Positions 1 to 10,683 are shown, counted from the stretch's first letter. The stretch: 26,715 bases of DNA from Pseudomonadota bacterium (GCA_021811225.1 JAJZPJ010000012.1:1-26715), one strand, 5' to 3'. Numbers and translations: made by a program. The notes: a model not told the origin generated them from the letters alone.

Positions 1-143
1 ATCTGCTGAAGGTCGTCGTCCCGGACATCCGGGCCTTCGATGCCTTCCTCAATCAGGCGCTGTTCACCCTGCCCGGGGTCGCCAACGTGCGCACCAGCGT
101 GGTCCTGCGCGAGATCAAATACGAGACCGCGCTGCCGGTCTGA
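1..143 (+). CDS. Lrp/AsnC family regulator, C-terminal end (partial)
   Basis: The window opens inside this gene; 46 codons remain, read from base 3 to a TGA at 141-143. The peptide has the pattern that closes the ligand-binding (RAM) domain of Lrp/AsnC regulators: a hydrophobic strand (LLKVVVPD), a helix (AFDAFLNQALFTLPGV), then the typical VRTSVVLREIK strand. These proteins are DNA-binding regulators that sense amino acids or related small molecules. The DNA-binding half is outside the window, so neither the ligand nor the regulon can be named. It reads in the same direction as mfd, 110 bp upstream. A short hairpin (GAGGA-GCGA-TCCTC, 150-163) follows its stop without a T tract. Confidence 0.8.
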   Translation, partial: LLKVVVPDIRAFDAFLNQALFTLPGVANVRTSVVLREIKYETALPV

Positions 144-210
144 GACCTGGAGGAGCGATCCTCACCGGGGCGGGCTGCGCCGGGCCGAAGGTCTGCCCAC
201 GTCGATGCGC

Positions 211-216
211 TATAAT
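211..216 (+). promoter_or_regulatory. Candidate -10 box of the mfd promoter
   Basis: A perfect TATAAT lies 38 bp before the GTG of mfd in a locally less GC-rich spot. The position 17 bp further upstream has no good match to TTGACA. This is a candidate based on one box only. Confidence 0.4.
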
Positions 217-253
217 TCCCGCCTTCCCGCTCCACCCCCTACCCCTCCGTTTC

Positions 254-3718
<3,465 letters not shown>

Positions 3719-3719
3719 C

Positions 3720-4799
3720 ATGACCCACGCCCAGCTGGAAAACCTCAACATCGACGCCTTCGAGGTGATGCTCTCGCCCGAGGCGGTGCACGCCCGCCTG
3801 CCGCTCTCGGATGCCGCCGCGGCCACCGTCGCCGCCGGCCGCCAAGCCCTGCAGCGCATCCTCGACCGCCAGGATCCGCGCCTCCTGGTGATCGTCGGAC
3901 CGTGCTCGATCCACGACCCGGTCGCCGGCCTCGACTACGCCAGGCGCCTGAAGGCCCTGGCCGACGAGGTGGCCGACACCCTGCTCCTGGTGATGCGCGT
4001 GTATTTCGAGAAGCCGCGCACCTCGACCGGCTGGAAGGGCTACATCAACGACCCGCACATGGACGACTCCTTCCAGATCGAGGAGGGCATGCTGAGGGCG
4101 CGCGAATTCCTGCTCGCCCTGAACGAACTGGGACTGCCCGCCGCCACCGAAGCGCTCGACCCGATCGCGCCGCAGTACCTGGGCGACCTGATCAGCTGGA
4201 CCGCGATCGGCGCCCGCACCAGCGAGTCGCAGACCCACCGCGAGATGTCCTCGGGGCTGTCCACCCCGGTCGGCTTCAAGAACGCCACCGACGGCGACAT
4301 CGGCGTGGCGATCAACGCCATTCTCTCGGCCTCCGCTCCGCACAGTTTTCTCGGCATCAACGCCCAGGGGCGCTCGGCGATCATCCGCACCAAGGGCAAC
4401 CGCTACGGCCACGTGGTGCTGCGCGGCGGCGGCGACCGGCCGAACTACGATTCGGTCAGCATCTCGCTGGCCGAGCGGGCGCTGGCCAAGGCCGGGCTGC
4501 GGCAGAACCTGGTGGTCGACTGCTCCCACGCCAACAGCGACAAGAAGCCGGAGATGCAGCCCCTGGTGATGGCCGACTGCGTGAACCAGATCCGTCAGGG
4601 CAACCGTTCGATCGTCGGCCTGATGCTGGAGAGCTTCATCGAGGCCGGCAACCAGCCCATCCCCGCGGACCTGGCGCAACTGAAGTACGGCTGCTCGGTG
4701 ACCGACGCCTGCATCGCCTGGCCGACGACCGAGCAGGCGATCCGCGCCGCACGCGCAGCGCTGATCGACGTCCTGCCCAAGCGCAACGCGCAACCCTGA
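3720..4799 (+). CDS. aroG: 3-deoxy-7-phosphoheptulonate (DAHP) synthase, class I
   Basis: The enzyme condenses phosphoenolpyruvate with erythrose 4-phosphate, the first step of the shikimate pathway to aromatic amino acids. The 359-residue protein carries family landmarks: GPCSIHDP (60-67) with the metal-binding Cys62, the PEP-binding KPRTSTGWKGYINDPH segment, and DCSHAN with the metal ligand His270. It belongs to the AroF/AroG/AroH type with an N-terminal extension that usually confers feedback inhibition, but I cannot tell from sequence alone whether Phe, Tyr or Trp is the inhibitor, so the symbol aroG is only the customary choice. It starts one base after the mfd stop, suggesting translational coupling, and DUF1015 begins 8 bp downstream. 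Confidence 0.93.
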   Translation: MTHAQLENLNIDAFEVMLSPEAVHARLPLSDAAAATVAAGRQALQRILDRQDPRLLVIVGPCSIHDPVAGLDYARRLKALADEVADTLLLVMRVYFEKPRTSTGWKGYINDPHMDDSFQIEEGMLRAREFLLALNELGLPAATEALDPIAPQYLGDLISWTAIGARTSESQTHREMSSGLSTPVGFKNATDGDIGVAINAILSASAPHSFLGINAQGRSAIIRTKGNRYGHVVLRGGGDRPNYDSVSISLAERALAKAGLRQNLVVDCSHANSDKKPEMQPLVMADCVNQIRQGNRSIVGLMLESFIEAGNQPIPADLAQLKYGCSVTDACIAWPTTEQAIRAARAALIDVLPKRNAQP

Positions 4800-4807
4800 A
4801 AACGCCC

Positions 4808-6046
4808 ATGTCCCATCCCCTGATCAAACCCTTCCGCGGCCTGCGCCCGGCCCCCAACCAGGCCGCGGCGGTTGCCGCCCCCCCCTACGACGTGCTGTCT
4901 ACCGAGGAGGCGCGGCAGCGCGCCGCGGATCGGCCATGGAGCTTCCTGCACATCTCCAAGCCGGAGATCGATCTGCCGCCGGGCACCGATCCGCACGCGC
5001 CCGAAGTCTATGCCATGGCGGCTCGGAATCTGGCGAAGATGCTCGCGGCCGGCATCCTGAAGCGCGACCAGGCGCCGTGCTATTACGCCTACCGCCTGAC
5101 CATGCCGACCGGCGCGGGCAGCCACGTTCAGACCGGGCTGGTCGCTTGCGCCTCGGTCGCCGACTATGACACCAACCGCATCCGGAAGCACGAGTTCACC
5201 CGGCCGGACAAGGAGGACGACCGGGTGCACCAGATCGAAGCCGTGAATGCCCAGACCGGCCCGGTGCTGCTCGCCTACCCGCCATCTTGCGCGGCCGACG
5301 AATTGCTGAGTGCCGCCTGCGCCGGTCAGTCCGACGCCGACGTCAGCGGCGCCGACGGCATCCGCCATCAGATCTGGGTGATCAGCGACGTCCGGCTGAT
5401 CGAAAGGATTTCCGCCGCCATCGACGCCCTGCCGGCGCTCTATATCGCCGACGGCCACCACCGTTCCGCCGCCGCCTCGCGGGTCTGCGCCGCGCGTCAC
5501 GGCGCCAACGAATCGGATTATTTCCTGGCGGTGATCTTCCCGCACCACCAGATGCGCATCCTGGACTACAACCGCGTGGTCCACGATCTGCACGGCCTCT
5601 CGGAGGCCGCATTCCTGAAACGCATCGCGGAAAACTTTGTCGTCCAGCCGGCAAGCGCGCCGGTGCAACCCGGCAAGCCCGGCGAGTTCGGCCTGTACCT
5701 GCCCGGACGCTGGCTGCATCTGACGATCCGCCCGGAGCTGATCCCGGCCGACGACCCGGTGGCGAGGCTCGACGTCAGCCTGCTCTCGGACCATCTGCTC
5801 GGCCCGATCCTGGGCATCACCGATCTGCGCCGCGACAAGCGCATCGATTTCGTCGGCGGCATCCGCGGCCTGAGGGAATTGCAGCGTCGGGTAGATAGCG
5901 GCGAGATGGCGGCGGCATTCGCGCTCCATCCGACCCGCATGGAAGATCTGATGGCGGTGGCCGATGCGGGCCAGGTGATGCCGCCGAAATCAACCTGGTT
6001 CGAGCCCAAGCTGGCCGACGGCCTGGTCTCCCATATTCTCGATTAG
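4808..6046 (+). CDS. DUF1015 family protein
   Basis: This 412-residue protein belongs to DUF1015 (COG4198), a widespread family of unproven function. Recognisable blocks are AAPPYDVLSTEEAR near residue 25, FLHISKPEIDLPPGTD (47-61), HEFTRPDKEDDR (128-139), the hallmark ADGHHRSAAAS (214-224), MRILDYNRVV, and a closing MPPKSTWFEPK. Length and block order are normal, so the gene looks intact. No signal peptide or membrane segment is evident, which suggests a cytoplasmic location. The ATG lies 8 bp after the DAHP synthase stop. The conserved ADGHHR resembles the motif of ParB/sulfiredoxin-like nucleotide-binding proteins, including free-serine kinases; that resemblance is my inference. The upstream part of a longer open frame (from 3902) overlaps the DAHP synthase gene and is not coding. 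Confidence 0.9.
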   Translation: MSHPLIKPFRGLRPAPNQAAAVAAPPYDVLSTEEARQRAADRPWSFLHISKPEIDLPPGTDPHAPEVYAMAARNLAKMLAAGILKRDQAPCYYAYRLTMPTGAGSHVQTGLVACASVADYDTNRIRKHEFTRPDKEDDRVHQIEAVNAQTGPVLLAYPPSCAADELLSAACAGQSDADVSGADGIRHQIWVISDVRLIERISAAIDALPALYIADGHHRSAAASRVCAARHGANESDYFLAVIFPHHQMRILDYNRVVHDLHGLSEAAFLKRIAENFVVQPASAPVQPGKPGEFGLYLPGRWLHLTIRPELIPADDPVARLDVSLLSDHLLGPILGITDLRRDKRIDFVGGIRGLRELQRRVDSGEMAAAFALHPTRMEDLMAVADAGQVMPPKSTWFEPKLADGLVSHILD

Positions 6047-6047
6047 C

Positions 6048-6083
6048 GCCCGTCCCCGGGCGAGGACTCCCCGGGGGCGGGGC
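6048..6083. terminator. GC-rich hairpin between convergent genes
   Basis: A 13-14 bp inverted repeat (left arm 6048-6060, right arm 6070-6083, 9-base loop) begins one base after the DUF1015 stop and lies about 33 bp from the convergent dodecin stop. The stem is nearly all G-C with one bulge. No T tract follows on either strand, so it may act with Rho or simply block 3' exonucleases. Confidence 0.4.
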
Positions 6084-6116
6084 ACCGACGACCGGCGCCG
6101 TTGCTGATTGCGGCGC

Positions 6117-6350
6117 TCAGTTTTCGTACTTGAACGACAATGACACGCGCGCCCGATAGGCGACCACCTTGCCGCCTTCGATTTTCATGTCGAGCTTGGT
6201 GATTTCGGCGACGCGCAGGTCCCGCAGGGACTTTGCCGCGGTCTTCACTGCGAGGCTGGCGGCCTCCTCCCAAGAGGTCGGGCTGGAGCCGACGACCTCG
6301 ACGATCTTGTAGACGGTTTCTCCGGATTTCTTTGCCGAGTTCTTAGCCAT
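6117..6350 (-). CDS. Dodecin family flavin-binding protein
   Basis: Dodecins are small proteins that assemble into hollow dodecamers which store or buffer flavins (FMN in bacteria), sometimes also binding coenzyme A. The 77-residue product has the family pattern: [18 protein letters not shown] with the flavin-stacking Trp27, a central helix ([14 protein letters not shown]), and the strands [19 protein letters not shown]. The start at 6350 was chosen because AGGAGG lies six bases before it; an in-frame ATG two codons earlier directly abuts the Shine-Dalgarno sequence and is unlikely to be used. The N-terminal extension [11 protein letters not shown] is slightly longer than in many family members. 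The gene stands alone, convergent with DUF1015 and divergent from the fluoride operon. Confidence 0.92.
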   Translation of the reverse strand: MAKNSAKKSGETVYKIVEVVGSSPTSWEEAASLAVKTAAKSLRDLRVAEITKLDMKIEGGKVVAYRARVSLSFKYEN

Positions 6351-6403
6351 GGTCATCCTCCTATCGGATTTGTCGTGATCCGGAGCCATCCGGACCGTCG
6401 TCG

Positions 6404-6409
6404 ATCATA
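6404..6409 (-). promoter_or_regulatory. Candidate -10 box for the dodecin gene
   Basis: TATGAT on the minus strand lies 53 bp before the dodecin start. The sequence 17 bp further upstream (TTCCGG) is a poor -35 match, so this is a weak call. Confidence 0.25.
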
Positions 6410-6463
6410 GACCTTTTGCGCACTCGCCGGAACGATCCGCCGCTGCAGCGCTACGGGCAACTC

Positions 6464-6492
6464 TCGTCACGCTTCGCTGGTTGTGGCAGAAT
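6464..6492 (+). promoter_or_regulatory. Candidate promoter of the fluC-DUF190 operon
   Basis: TCGTCA (6464-6469, four of six matches to TTGACA) and CAGAAT (6487-6492) are separated by exactly 17 bp. Transcription would begin near 6499, right at the first base of the fluoride aptamer, which is where a riboswitch leader is expected to start. The fit in position is better evidence than the box matches themselves. Confidence 0.45.
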
Positions 6493-6499
6493 CCGCACG

Positions 6500-6570
6500 C
6501 GGAGATGGCATGCCTCCCGATGGGTCGAAGATCCATCAAACCGCCCGACGCTCGGGCCGATGATGCCTAC
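6500..6570 (+). promoter_or_regulatory. Fluoride riboswitch aptamer (crcB motif)
   Basis: All elements of the fluoride aptamer can be read. Stem P1 is GGAG (6501-6504) with CTCC (6514-6517), enclosing a loop that holds the conserved GATG and the pseudoknot strand GGCAT (6507-6511). An optional 8-bp hairpin with a GAA loop follows (6519-6537). Next comes the conserved purine-rich linker, then stem P3 (GCCCGA/TCGGGC around 6543-6557), and then GATG-ATGCC-TAC (6559-6570). ATGCC (6563-6567) is the exact complement of GGCAT, forming the pseudoknot. It lies 65 bp upstream of a fluC/crcB fluoride exporter, the classical target, so fluoride binding presumably turns on exporter synthesis. Confidence 0.92.
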
Positions 6571-6631
6571 GCCGGACTCGGACGGGTCGCGTAGGCAGTC
6601 CTGTCCCAAGATCAACGAACGACTGGACAGG
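6564..6631 (+). promoter_or_regulatory. Fluoride riboswitch expression platform
   Basis: Two perfect inverted repeats follow the aptamer. Hairpin 1 pairs TGCCTACGC (6564-6572) with GCGTAGGCA (6589-6597); its left arm reuses the aptamer's pseudoknot strand, so the two folds exclude each other. Hairpin 2 pairs CCTGTCC (6600-6606) with GGACAGG (6625-6631), the purine-rich segment just before the ATG at 6635, hiding the ribosome binding site. There is no T tract. Control of translation start is therefore more likely than termination; that mechanism is an inference. Confidence 0.7.
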
Positions 6632-6634
6632 TGT

Positions 6635-7018
6635 ATGTGGAAACCAATACTCGTCATTTCCCTCGGCGCAGCGCTCGGCGCCCTGCTGCGCTGGGTCCTG
6701 GGCACCAAGCTCAACGGCCTCTTCCCTACCCTGCCTCCCGGCACGCTGGTCGCCAATCTGGTCGGCGGCTACATCATCGGCCTGGCCGTCGCGTATTTCG
6801 CCCAGGCGCCCGGCATCGCCCCGGAATGGCGCCTCTTGATCATCACCGGCTTCTGCGGCGGGCTCACCACTTTTTCCACCTTCTCGGCCGAGACCGTCAC
6901 GCTCCTGCAGCAAGGCCGGGTGGCGTGGGCAATGGGCGAGATCGCGATCCACGTCAGCGGCTCGCTGTTGATGACCTTTGCGGGCCTCGTCTCATGGCGT
7001 TGGCTGAAATTTTATTGA
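6635..7018 (+). CDS. crcB: Fluoride ion exporter FluC/CrcB
   Basis: FluC proteins are small inner-membrane channels that work as antiparallel dimers and let fluoride leave the cell. The 127-residue product has four hydrophobic segments (about 3-22, 35-57, 66-90, 97-121). Family residues are in place: GALLRW with Arg20, [10 protein letters not shown] with the pore Asn41, and [10 protein letters not shown], which holds the central sodium-site loop and the two fluoride-box phenylalanines Phe80 and Phe83. The ATG at 6635 gives the usual family length; the open frame upstream runs through the riboswitch and is not translated. A single gene of this kind normally forms the homodimer, so no partner gene is needed. 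DUF190 starts 10 bp downstream. Confidence 0.97.
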   Translation: MWKPILVISLGAALGALLRWVLGTKLNGLFPTLPPGTLVANLVGGYIIGLAVAYFAQAPGIAPEWRLLIITGFCGGLTTFSTFSAETVTLLQQGRVAWAMGEIAIHVSGSLLMTFAGLVSWRWLKFY

Positions 7019-7028
7019 GGAGAACGTC

Positions 7029-7340
7029 GTGAAAGGCTATCAGATCACTTTCTTCACCCAACAGGACCGGCGTCATCATGGCCGCTCGCTGGGCGACTGG
7101 CTGGTGGATCTCGCCCAGGAAATGAAGCTTCCGGGCGCCACGCTGATTGCCGGCAGCGAGGGCTTCGGCCAGCACCGCCACATTCATTCCGCCCATTTCT
7201 TCGAACTGGCCGACCAGCCTCAGGAGGTTCAGCTGGCGGTCAGCGAAGAAGACGCAGAACGCCTGTTCGCGCGCCTGAAGGCCGAAGGCGTGCATCTGTT
7301 CTACGTCAAGAGTCCGGTGGAATTCGGAACCCTAGGCTGA
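7029..7340 (+). CDS. DUF190 family (PII-like) protein
   Basis: This 103-residue protein belongs to DUF190 (COG1993), small proteins with a ferredoxin-like fold resembling PII/CutA signalling proteins. Visible family features are KGYQITFFTQQDRRHHGRSL at the start, GATLIAGSEGFGQHRHIHSAHFFELADQP in the middle (a charged, His-rich loop), and a C-terminal strand LFYVKSPVEFG. The GTG start is preceded by a strong GAGGAGA overlapping the end of crcB. DUF190 genes are known to accompany crcB in many bacteria. Sharing one riboswitch-controlled transcript here supports a role in fluoride resistance, possibly sensing a ligand and tuning the exporter. No biochemical role is established. Confidence 0.9.
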   Translation: MKGYQITFFTQQDRRHHGRSLGDWLVDLAQEMKLPGATLIAGSEGFGQHRHIHSAHFFELADQPQEVQLAVSEEDAERLFARLKAEGVHLFYVKSPVEFGTLG

Positions 7341-7345
7341 GTCCA

Positions 7346-8131
7346 TCAGCCGATCGACAAGCGCGGCAGTACCGCGCGGGCGTTGGCTGAGGTCGCCGCT
7401 GCCAGCTCAGCCATCGAAATGCCGCGCAGCTTTGCCAGGGTTTCGGCGATCTTCGGCAGTTCGCCGGGCGCGTTTCGTCCGCCATGCAACCAGGCCGGCG
7501 GAATGTCGGGCGCGTCGGTCTCCAGCACGATCGAACTCAAGGGCAGCGTCGCCGCCAGCGTCCGGATGCGGGTGGCGCGCGGGTGGGTCATGGCGCCGCC
7601 GAAGCCGAGCTTGAAGCCCAGCTCGATGAAGGCCTCGGCCTGAACGCGGCTGCCGTTGAAGGCGTGGGCGATGCCGCCGACCACCGGCAGGCGGCGCAGC
7701 TCTTTCAGCACCGCGTCGATCGCGCGGCGCACGTGGAGCAGGACGGGCAGCCGGAACTCTCCGGCGATCTTCAATTGCGCGGCGAAGAAGGCGATCTGCC
7801 GCGCCTCGTCCCGATCAGGCACGAAGAAGTCGAGACCGATCTCGCCGACGGCCACCGCCGCATTGGCGCGCAGCGCCTGGCGCAGCGCGTCGAGGTCCTG
7901 CTCAACGGCACGCCCGACGAACAGCGGGTGGATGCCGAAGGCCGGGACGCAGCCGGACAGATCCCGGCAAACCGCGGCGACGGCGGCGAAGTTGGCGCGT
8001 TCCACCGCAGGGATGACCATCAGGTTCACGCCGGCGGCGATCGCCGCGGCGGCCACCGCGGCGCGGTCGGCATCGAACTCCGCGGCGTCGAGGTGGCAGT
8101 GGCTGTCGATCAAGGCCGGGCGGCCGATCAT
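7346..8131 (-). CDS. yjjV: TatD family metal-dependent hydrolase (YjjV-like)
   Basis: The protein is a TIM-barrel metallohydrolase of the TatD DNase family; family members act as 3'-5' exonucleases or deoxyribonucleases. The 261 residues show the expected metal ligands: HCH (His11, His13) after the first strand, GEIGLD with Glu97, LLHVRRA with His133, AHAFNGS with His156, and LETDAPD with Asp206. Overall wording (FGIHP, GGAMTHPRATRIR, ETDAPDIPP) is closer to E. coli YjjV than to TatD or YcfH. The ATG at 8131 overlaps the iscX stop as ATGA, so it is translationally coupled to the isc operon as its last gene. A repair or nucleic acid role inside an Fe-S operon is unexplained. Confidence 0.92.
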   Translation of the reverse strand: MIGRPALIDSHCHLDAAEFDADRAAVAAAAIAAGVNLMVIPAVERANFAAVAAVCRDLSGCVPAFGIHPLFVGRAVEQDLDALRQALRANAAVAVGEIGLDFFVPDRDEARQIAFFAAQLKIAGEFRLPVLLHVRRAIDAVLKELRRLPVVGGIAHAFNGSRVQAEAFIELGFKLGFGGAMTHPRATRIRTLAATLPLSSIVLETDAPDIPPAWLHGGRNAPGELPKIAETLAKLRGISMAELAAATSANARAVLPRLSIG

Positions 8132-8322
8132 TGCACCTCGTCGATCCAGGCCAACTGGATCGCCTCGAGGATCTTCTCGCCGCAGCGATGCTCGTCCTCC
8201 TCGAAGCCGGGCAAGGCCAGCACCCACTGCATCAGATCGGTGAAGCGCACGGTCTTGGGGTCGACCCCGGGATGCCTGTCGGCCAGCTCGATGGCGATGT
8301 CCAGGCTGTCCTTCCATTTCAT
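8128..8322 (-). CDS. iscX: Fe-S cluster assembly protein IscX
   Basis: IscX (YfhJ) is a small acidic protein that binds IscS and iron and modulates cluster assembly, acting as an iron-dependent regulator of IscS in E. coli. The 64-residue product matches the family over its whole length: MKWKDS at the start, the conserved DPKTVRFTDL-MQWV core, and EKILEAIQLAWIDE at the end. Both of its neighbours are joined by 4-bp ATGA overlaps: the fdx stop overlaps its start, and its stop overlaps the TatD start. The acidic patch FEEDEH corresponds to the iron/IscS-binding face in known structures. Confidence 0.95.
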   Translation of the reverse strand: MKWKDSLDIAIELADRHPGVDPKTVRFTDLMQWVLALPGFEEDEHRCGEKILEAIQLAWIDEVQ

Positions 8323-8660
8323 CGCTTGCCCTCCTTGGCCATGTTGATGGTGTACCTGGGAATCTCGATCACCAGCGGCACCTCGGCGACCCGCGCCTGA
8401 CAGGACAGGCGCGAGGTCGGCTCCAGCCCCCAGGCCTTGTCGAGCAGGTCCTCCTCGATCTCCTCGGCGGCATCGAGCGCCTCGTATCCCTCGCGGATCA
8501 CCACGTGGCAGGTGGTGCAGGCACAGGACTTCTCGCAGGCGTGCTCGATCGCGATGCCGTTGTCGAGCAGGCTGTCGCAGATGCTGGCGCCGGGCTTGGC
8601 CTCGATGACCGCGCCGTCGGGACAAAGCTCGACGTGGGGCAGAACGACGATCTGGGTCAT
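8319..8660 (-). CDS. fdx: [2Fe-2S] ferredoxin of the isc system
   Basis: Fdx is the adrenodoxin-type ferredoxin that supplies electrons during cluster assembly on IscU. The 113-residue protein has the four ligands Cys42, Cys48, Cys51 (in HACEKSCACTTCH) and Cys87 (LSCQ), identical in position to E. coli Fdx; Cys46 is the extra conserved cysteine. The sequence MTQIVVLPH and the acidic helix AAEEIEEDLLDKAWGLE, which docks partners, are typical. The start at 8660 follows a GGAGGGG ribosome binding site at the usual distance. Unlike its tightly packed neighbours it is separated from hscA by 130 bp of hairpin-rich sequence. Confidence 0.97.
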   Translation of the reverse strand: MTQIVVLPHVELCPDGAVIEAKPGASICDSLLDNGIAIEHACEKSCACTTCHVVIREGYEALDAAEEIEEDLLDKAWGLEPTSRLSCQARVAEVPLVIEIPRYTINMAKEGKR

Positions 8661-8790
8661 AGCCCCTCCGCCGGGCCGCGCCCCGTAGGAAGTCCCCTTG
8701 GGGGAAGCCAAGGAGGAGCCGCCATCGGATTGCGAGCAAAGCGAGCTTCAGTCACCCCCTTCTTCGAGAAGGGGGATGGGGGGTAGGTTG
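8661..8790. repeat. Hairpin-rich intergenic element between hscA and fdx
   Basis: This non-coding segment interrupts the operon. It holds a 6-bp inverted repeat CCTTGG/CCAAGG (8696-8701 and 8708-8713) and a perfect 9-bp hairpin (CCCCCTTCT 8755-8763, AGAAGGGGG 8767-8775, TCG loop) next to a run of G (GATGGGGGGT). Its make-up, G/C-run hairpins flanking a plain spacer, resembles short dispersed palindromic elements common between genes of betaproteobacteria. Whether other copies exist cannot be seen here. In mRNA the hairpins could slow transcription or protect mRNA ends, giving different levels of hscA and fdx. Confidence 0.5.
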
Positions 8791-10668
8791 TCATGATTCC
8801 ATTTCCGCGATGTTCCGTCCCGAGAGCGCACGTTGCACGCTCTGATTCATGCGCCGCGCCGCGAAATCGGCGGTGGCCAGGTTCAGCTTGGCCATCGCCT
8901 CGTCGATCGCGTGGCGCTCGTCGCCGACCAGCACCGCTTCCAGGCCGATGATGCCGTCGTCGATCAGGGCGCGCTCGGCGGCGGAGAGCAGCGCCGCATC
9001 CTCATTCAGCGCCGAACGGGTGGCTTCGAGCAGACGCTGCGCCTCCACCTGGGCTTCGCGCAGCGCGCGCCGGAAGGCGTCCTGGGAGGCATGGGTGAAG
9101 CTGTCCTTGAGCATGCCGGCGATCTCGTCGTCGGACAGGCCGTAGGAGGGCTTCACCTCGACGCGCGCCTCGACCCCGGTGGTCTGTTCGCGCGCCGCGA
9201 CCGAGAGCAGGCCGTCCGCGTCCACCTGGAAGCTCACCCGGATTCTCGCGGCACCGGCCACCATCGGCGGGATGCCGCGCAGTTCGAAGCGCGCCAGCGA
9301 GCGGCAGTCGGCGACCAGCTCGCGTTCGCCCTGGACGACGTGGATCATCATCGCCGTCTGGCCGTCCTTGAAGGTGGTGAATTCCTGCGCCCGCGCGATC
9401 GGCAGGGTCGAGTTGCGCGGGATGAGCTTTTCGGTGAGCCCGCCCATGGTCTCCAGGCCGAGCGACAGCGGGATCACGTCGAGCAGCAGCCAGTCGTCGC
9501 CGGCGGCGCGGTTGCCGGCCAGCAGGTTGGCCTGGGTCGCGGCGCCCAGCGCCACCACCTTGTCCGGATCGAGATTGTTGAGCGGCTCCTGGCCGAACAG
9601 CTCGCCCACCGCGTGCTGGATCTGCGGCATGCGCGTGGCGCCGCCGACCATCACCACGCCCTTCACCTCGTCGGTGCCGAGGCCGGCGTCGCGCAGCGCC
9701 CGCTTGGTCGCCGACAGGGTCTTCTGCACCAGGGTCTTGGTGATTTCGGCAAACACCGTGCTGCTGAGTTTGACGTCGACGTACTCGCCGCTCGCGAGCC
9801 GGACGGTGATCGGCGCCTCGCCGTGGCTGGTGAGAAATTCCTTGGCTTCGCGCGCGCGGGTCAGCAGCACGCGCGCGTCCTGGGCGGAGAGCGGCGCCAG
9901 ACCGGCCGCCTCGATGATCCAGCAGAACACCCGCTGGTCGAAGTCGTCGCCGCCCAGCGCCGAATCGCCGCCGGTCGCGAGCACCTCGAAGATGCCCTTG
10001 GACAGGCGCAGGATCGAGATGTCGAAGGTGCCCCCGCCCAGATCGTAGACCGCGTAGATGCCCTCCGCGCCGTTGTCGAGGCCGTAGGCGATCGCCGCGG
10101 CGGTGGGCTCGTTCAAGAGGCGCAGTACGTTCAGGCCGGCCAGGCGTCCCGCGTCCTTGGTCGCCTGGCGCTGGGCATCGTCGAAATACGCCGGCACGGT
10201 GATCACCGCGCCGGAGAGCGGCCCGCCCAAGGCCGCTTCGGCGCGCGCTCTTAACACCTTGAGGATTTCCGCCGAGATCTCCACCGGGCTCTTGACGCCG
10301 GCCGAGGTGCGCAGCCTGACCATGCCCTCGGCGCCAGCCTCCGCTGCGACGAAATCGTAGGGCATCGATTCGAAGTGGGCGATGTCCCTGAGACCGCGGC
10401 CCATGAAGCGTTTGACCGAGACGATGGTGTTCTTCGGATCGACGCTCTGCTGCGCCTGTGCCTCGTGCCCGACGACCACGCCGGCGCCGCGGTAGCTCAC
10501 CACCGAGGGCAAGAGCGGCCGGCCCAGCGCGTCGGAGAGGACCACCGCCATGCCGCTCCTGACCGTGGCGACCAGCGAGTTGGTGGTGCCCAGGTCGATG
10601 CCGACGGCGAGACGGTGTTCGTGCGGCGCGGTCGATTCGCCGGGTTCTGAAATCTGCAGTAAGGCCAT
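8791..10668 (-). CDS. hscA: Hsp70-type chaperone HscA
   Basis: HscA is the specialised Hsp70 that, with HscB, binds IscU and drives release of the Fe-S cluster to acceptor proteins using ATP. The 625-residue protein (E. coli 616) has the phosphate-binding GIDLGTTNS (23-31), [25 protein letters not shown], the interdomain linker [14 protein letters not shown], and a C-terminal substrate-binding domain with helical lid. Sequence style and operon place point to HscA and not DnaK; it lacks the acidic C-terminal tail of DnaK. Its target motif LPPVK is present in the IscU of this operon. The start lies 15 bp after the hscB stop. Confidence 0.97.
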   Translation of the reverse strand: MALLQISEPGESTAPHEHRLAVGIDLGTTNSLVATVRSGMAVVLSDALGRPLLPSVVSYRGAGVVVGHEAQAQQSVDPKNTIVSVKRFMGRGLRDIAHFESMPYDFVAAEAGAEGMVRLRTSAGVKSPVEISAEILKVLRARAEAALGGPLSGAVITVPAYFDDAQRQATKDAGRLAGLNVLRLLNEPTAAAIAYGLDNGAEGIYAVYDLGGGTFDISILRLSKGIFEVLATGGDSALGGDDFDQRVFCWIIEAAGLAPLSAQDARVLLTRAREAKEFLTSHGEAPITVRLASGEYVDVKLSSTVFAEITKTLVQKTLSATKRALRDAGLGTDEVKGVVMVGGATRMPQIQHAVGELFGQEPLNNLDPDKVVALGAATQANLLAGNRAAGDDWLLLDVIPLSLGLETMGGLTEKLIPRNSTLPIARAQEFTTFKDGQTAMMIHVVQGERELVADCRSLARFELRGIPPMVAGAARIRVSFQVDADGLLSVAAREQTTGVEARVEVKPSYGLSDDEIAGMLKDSFTHASQDAFRRALREAQVEAQRLLEATRSALNEDAALLSAAERALIDDGIIGLEAVLVGDERHAIDEAMAKLNLATADFAARRMNQSVQRALSGRNIAEMES

Positions 10669-10683
10669 GGATTGTCGTTGTGG

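Noticed and set aside
150..163. Terminator after the Lrp-type gene
   Set aside because: The stem is only 5 bp and no T tract follows; too weak to list separately.
6416..6634. N-terminal extension of CrcB into the upstream open frame
   Set aside because: This DNA is the riboswitch, and the family length starts at the ATG at 6635.
8661..8790. CRISPR or small protein gene in the hscA-fdx gap
   Set aside because: There is no regularly spaced repeat and no open frame with a ribosome binding site; hairpins explain the structure better.
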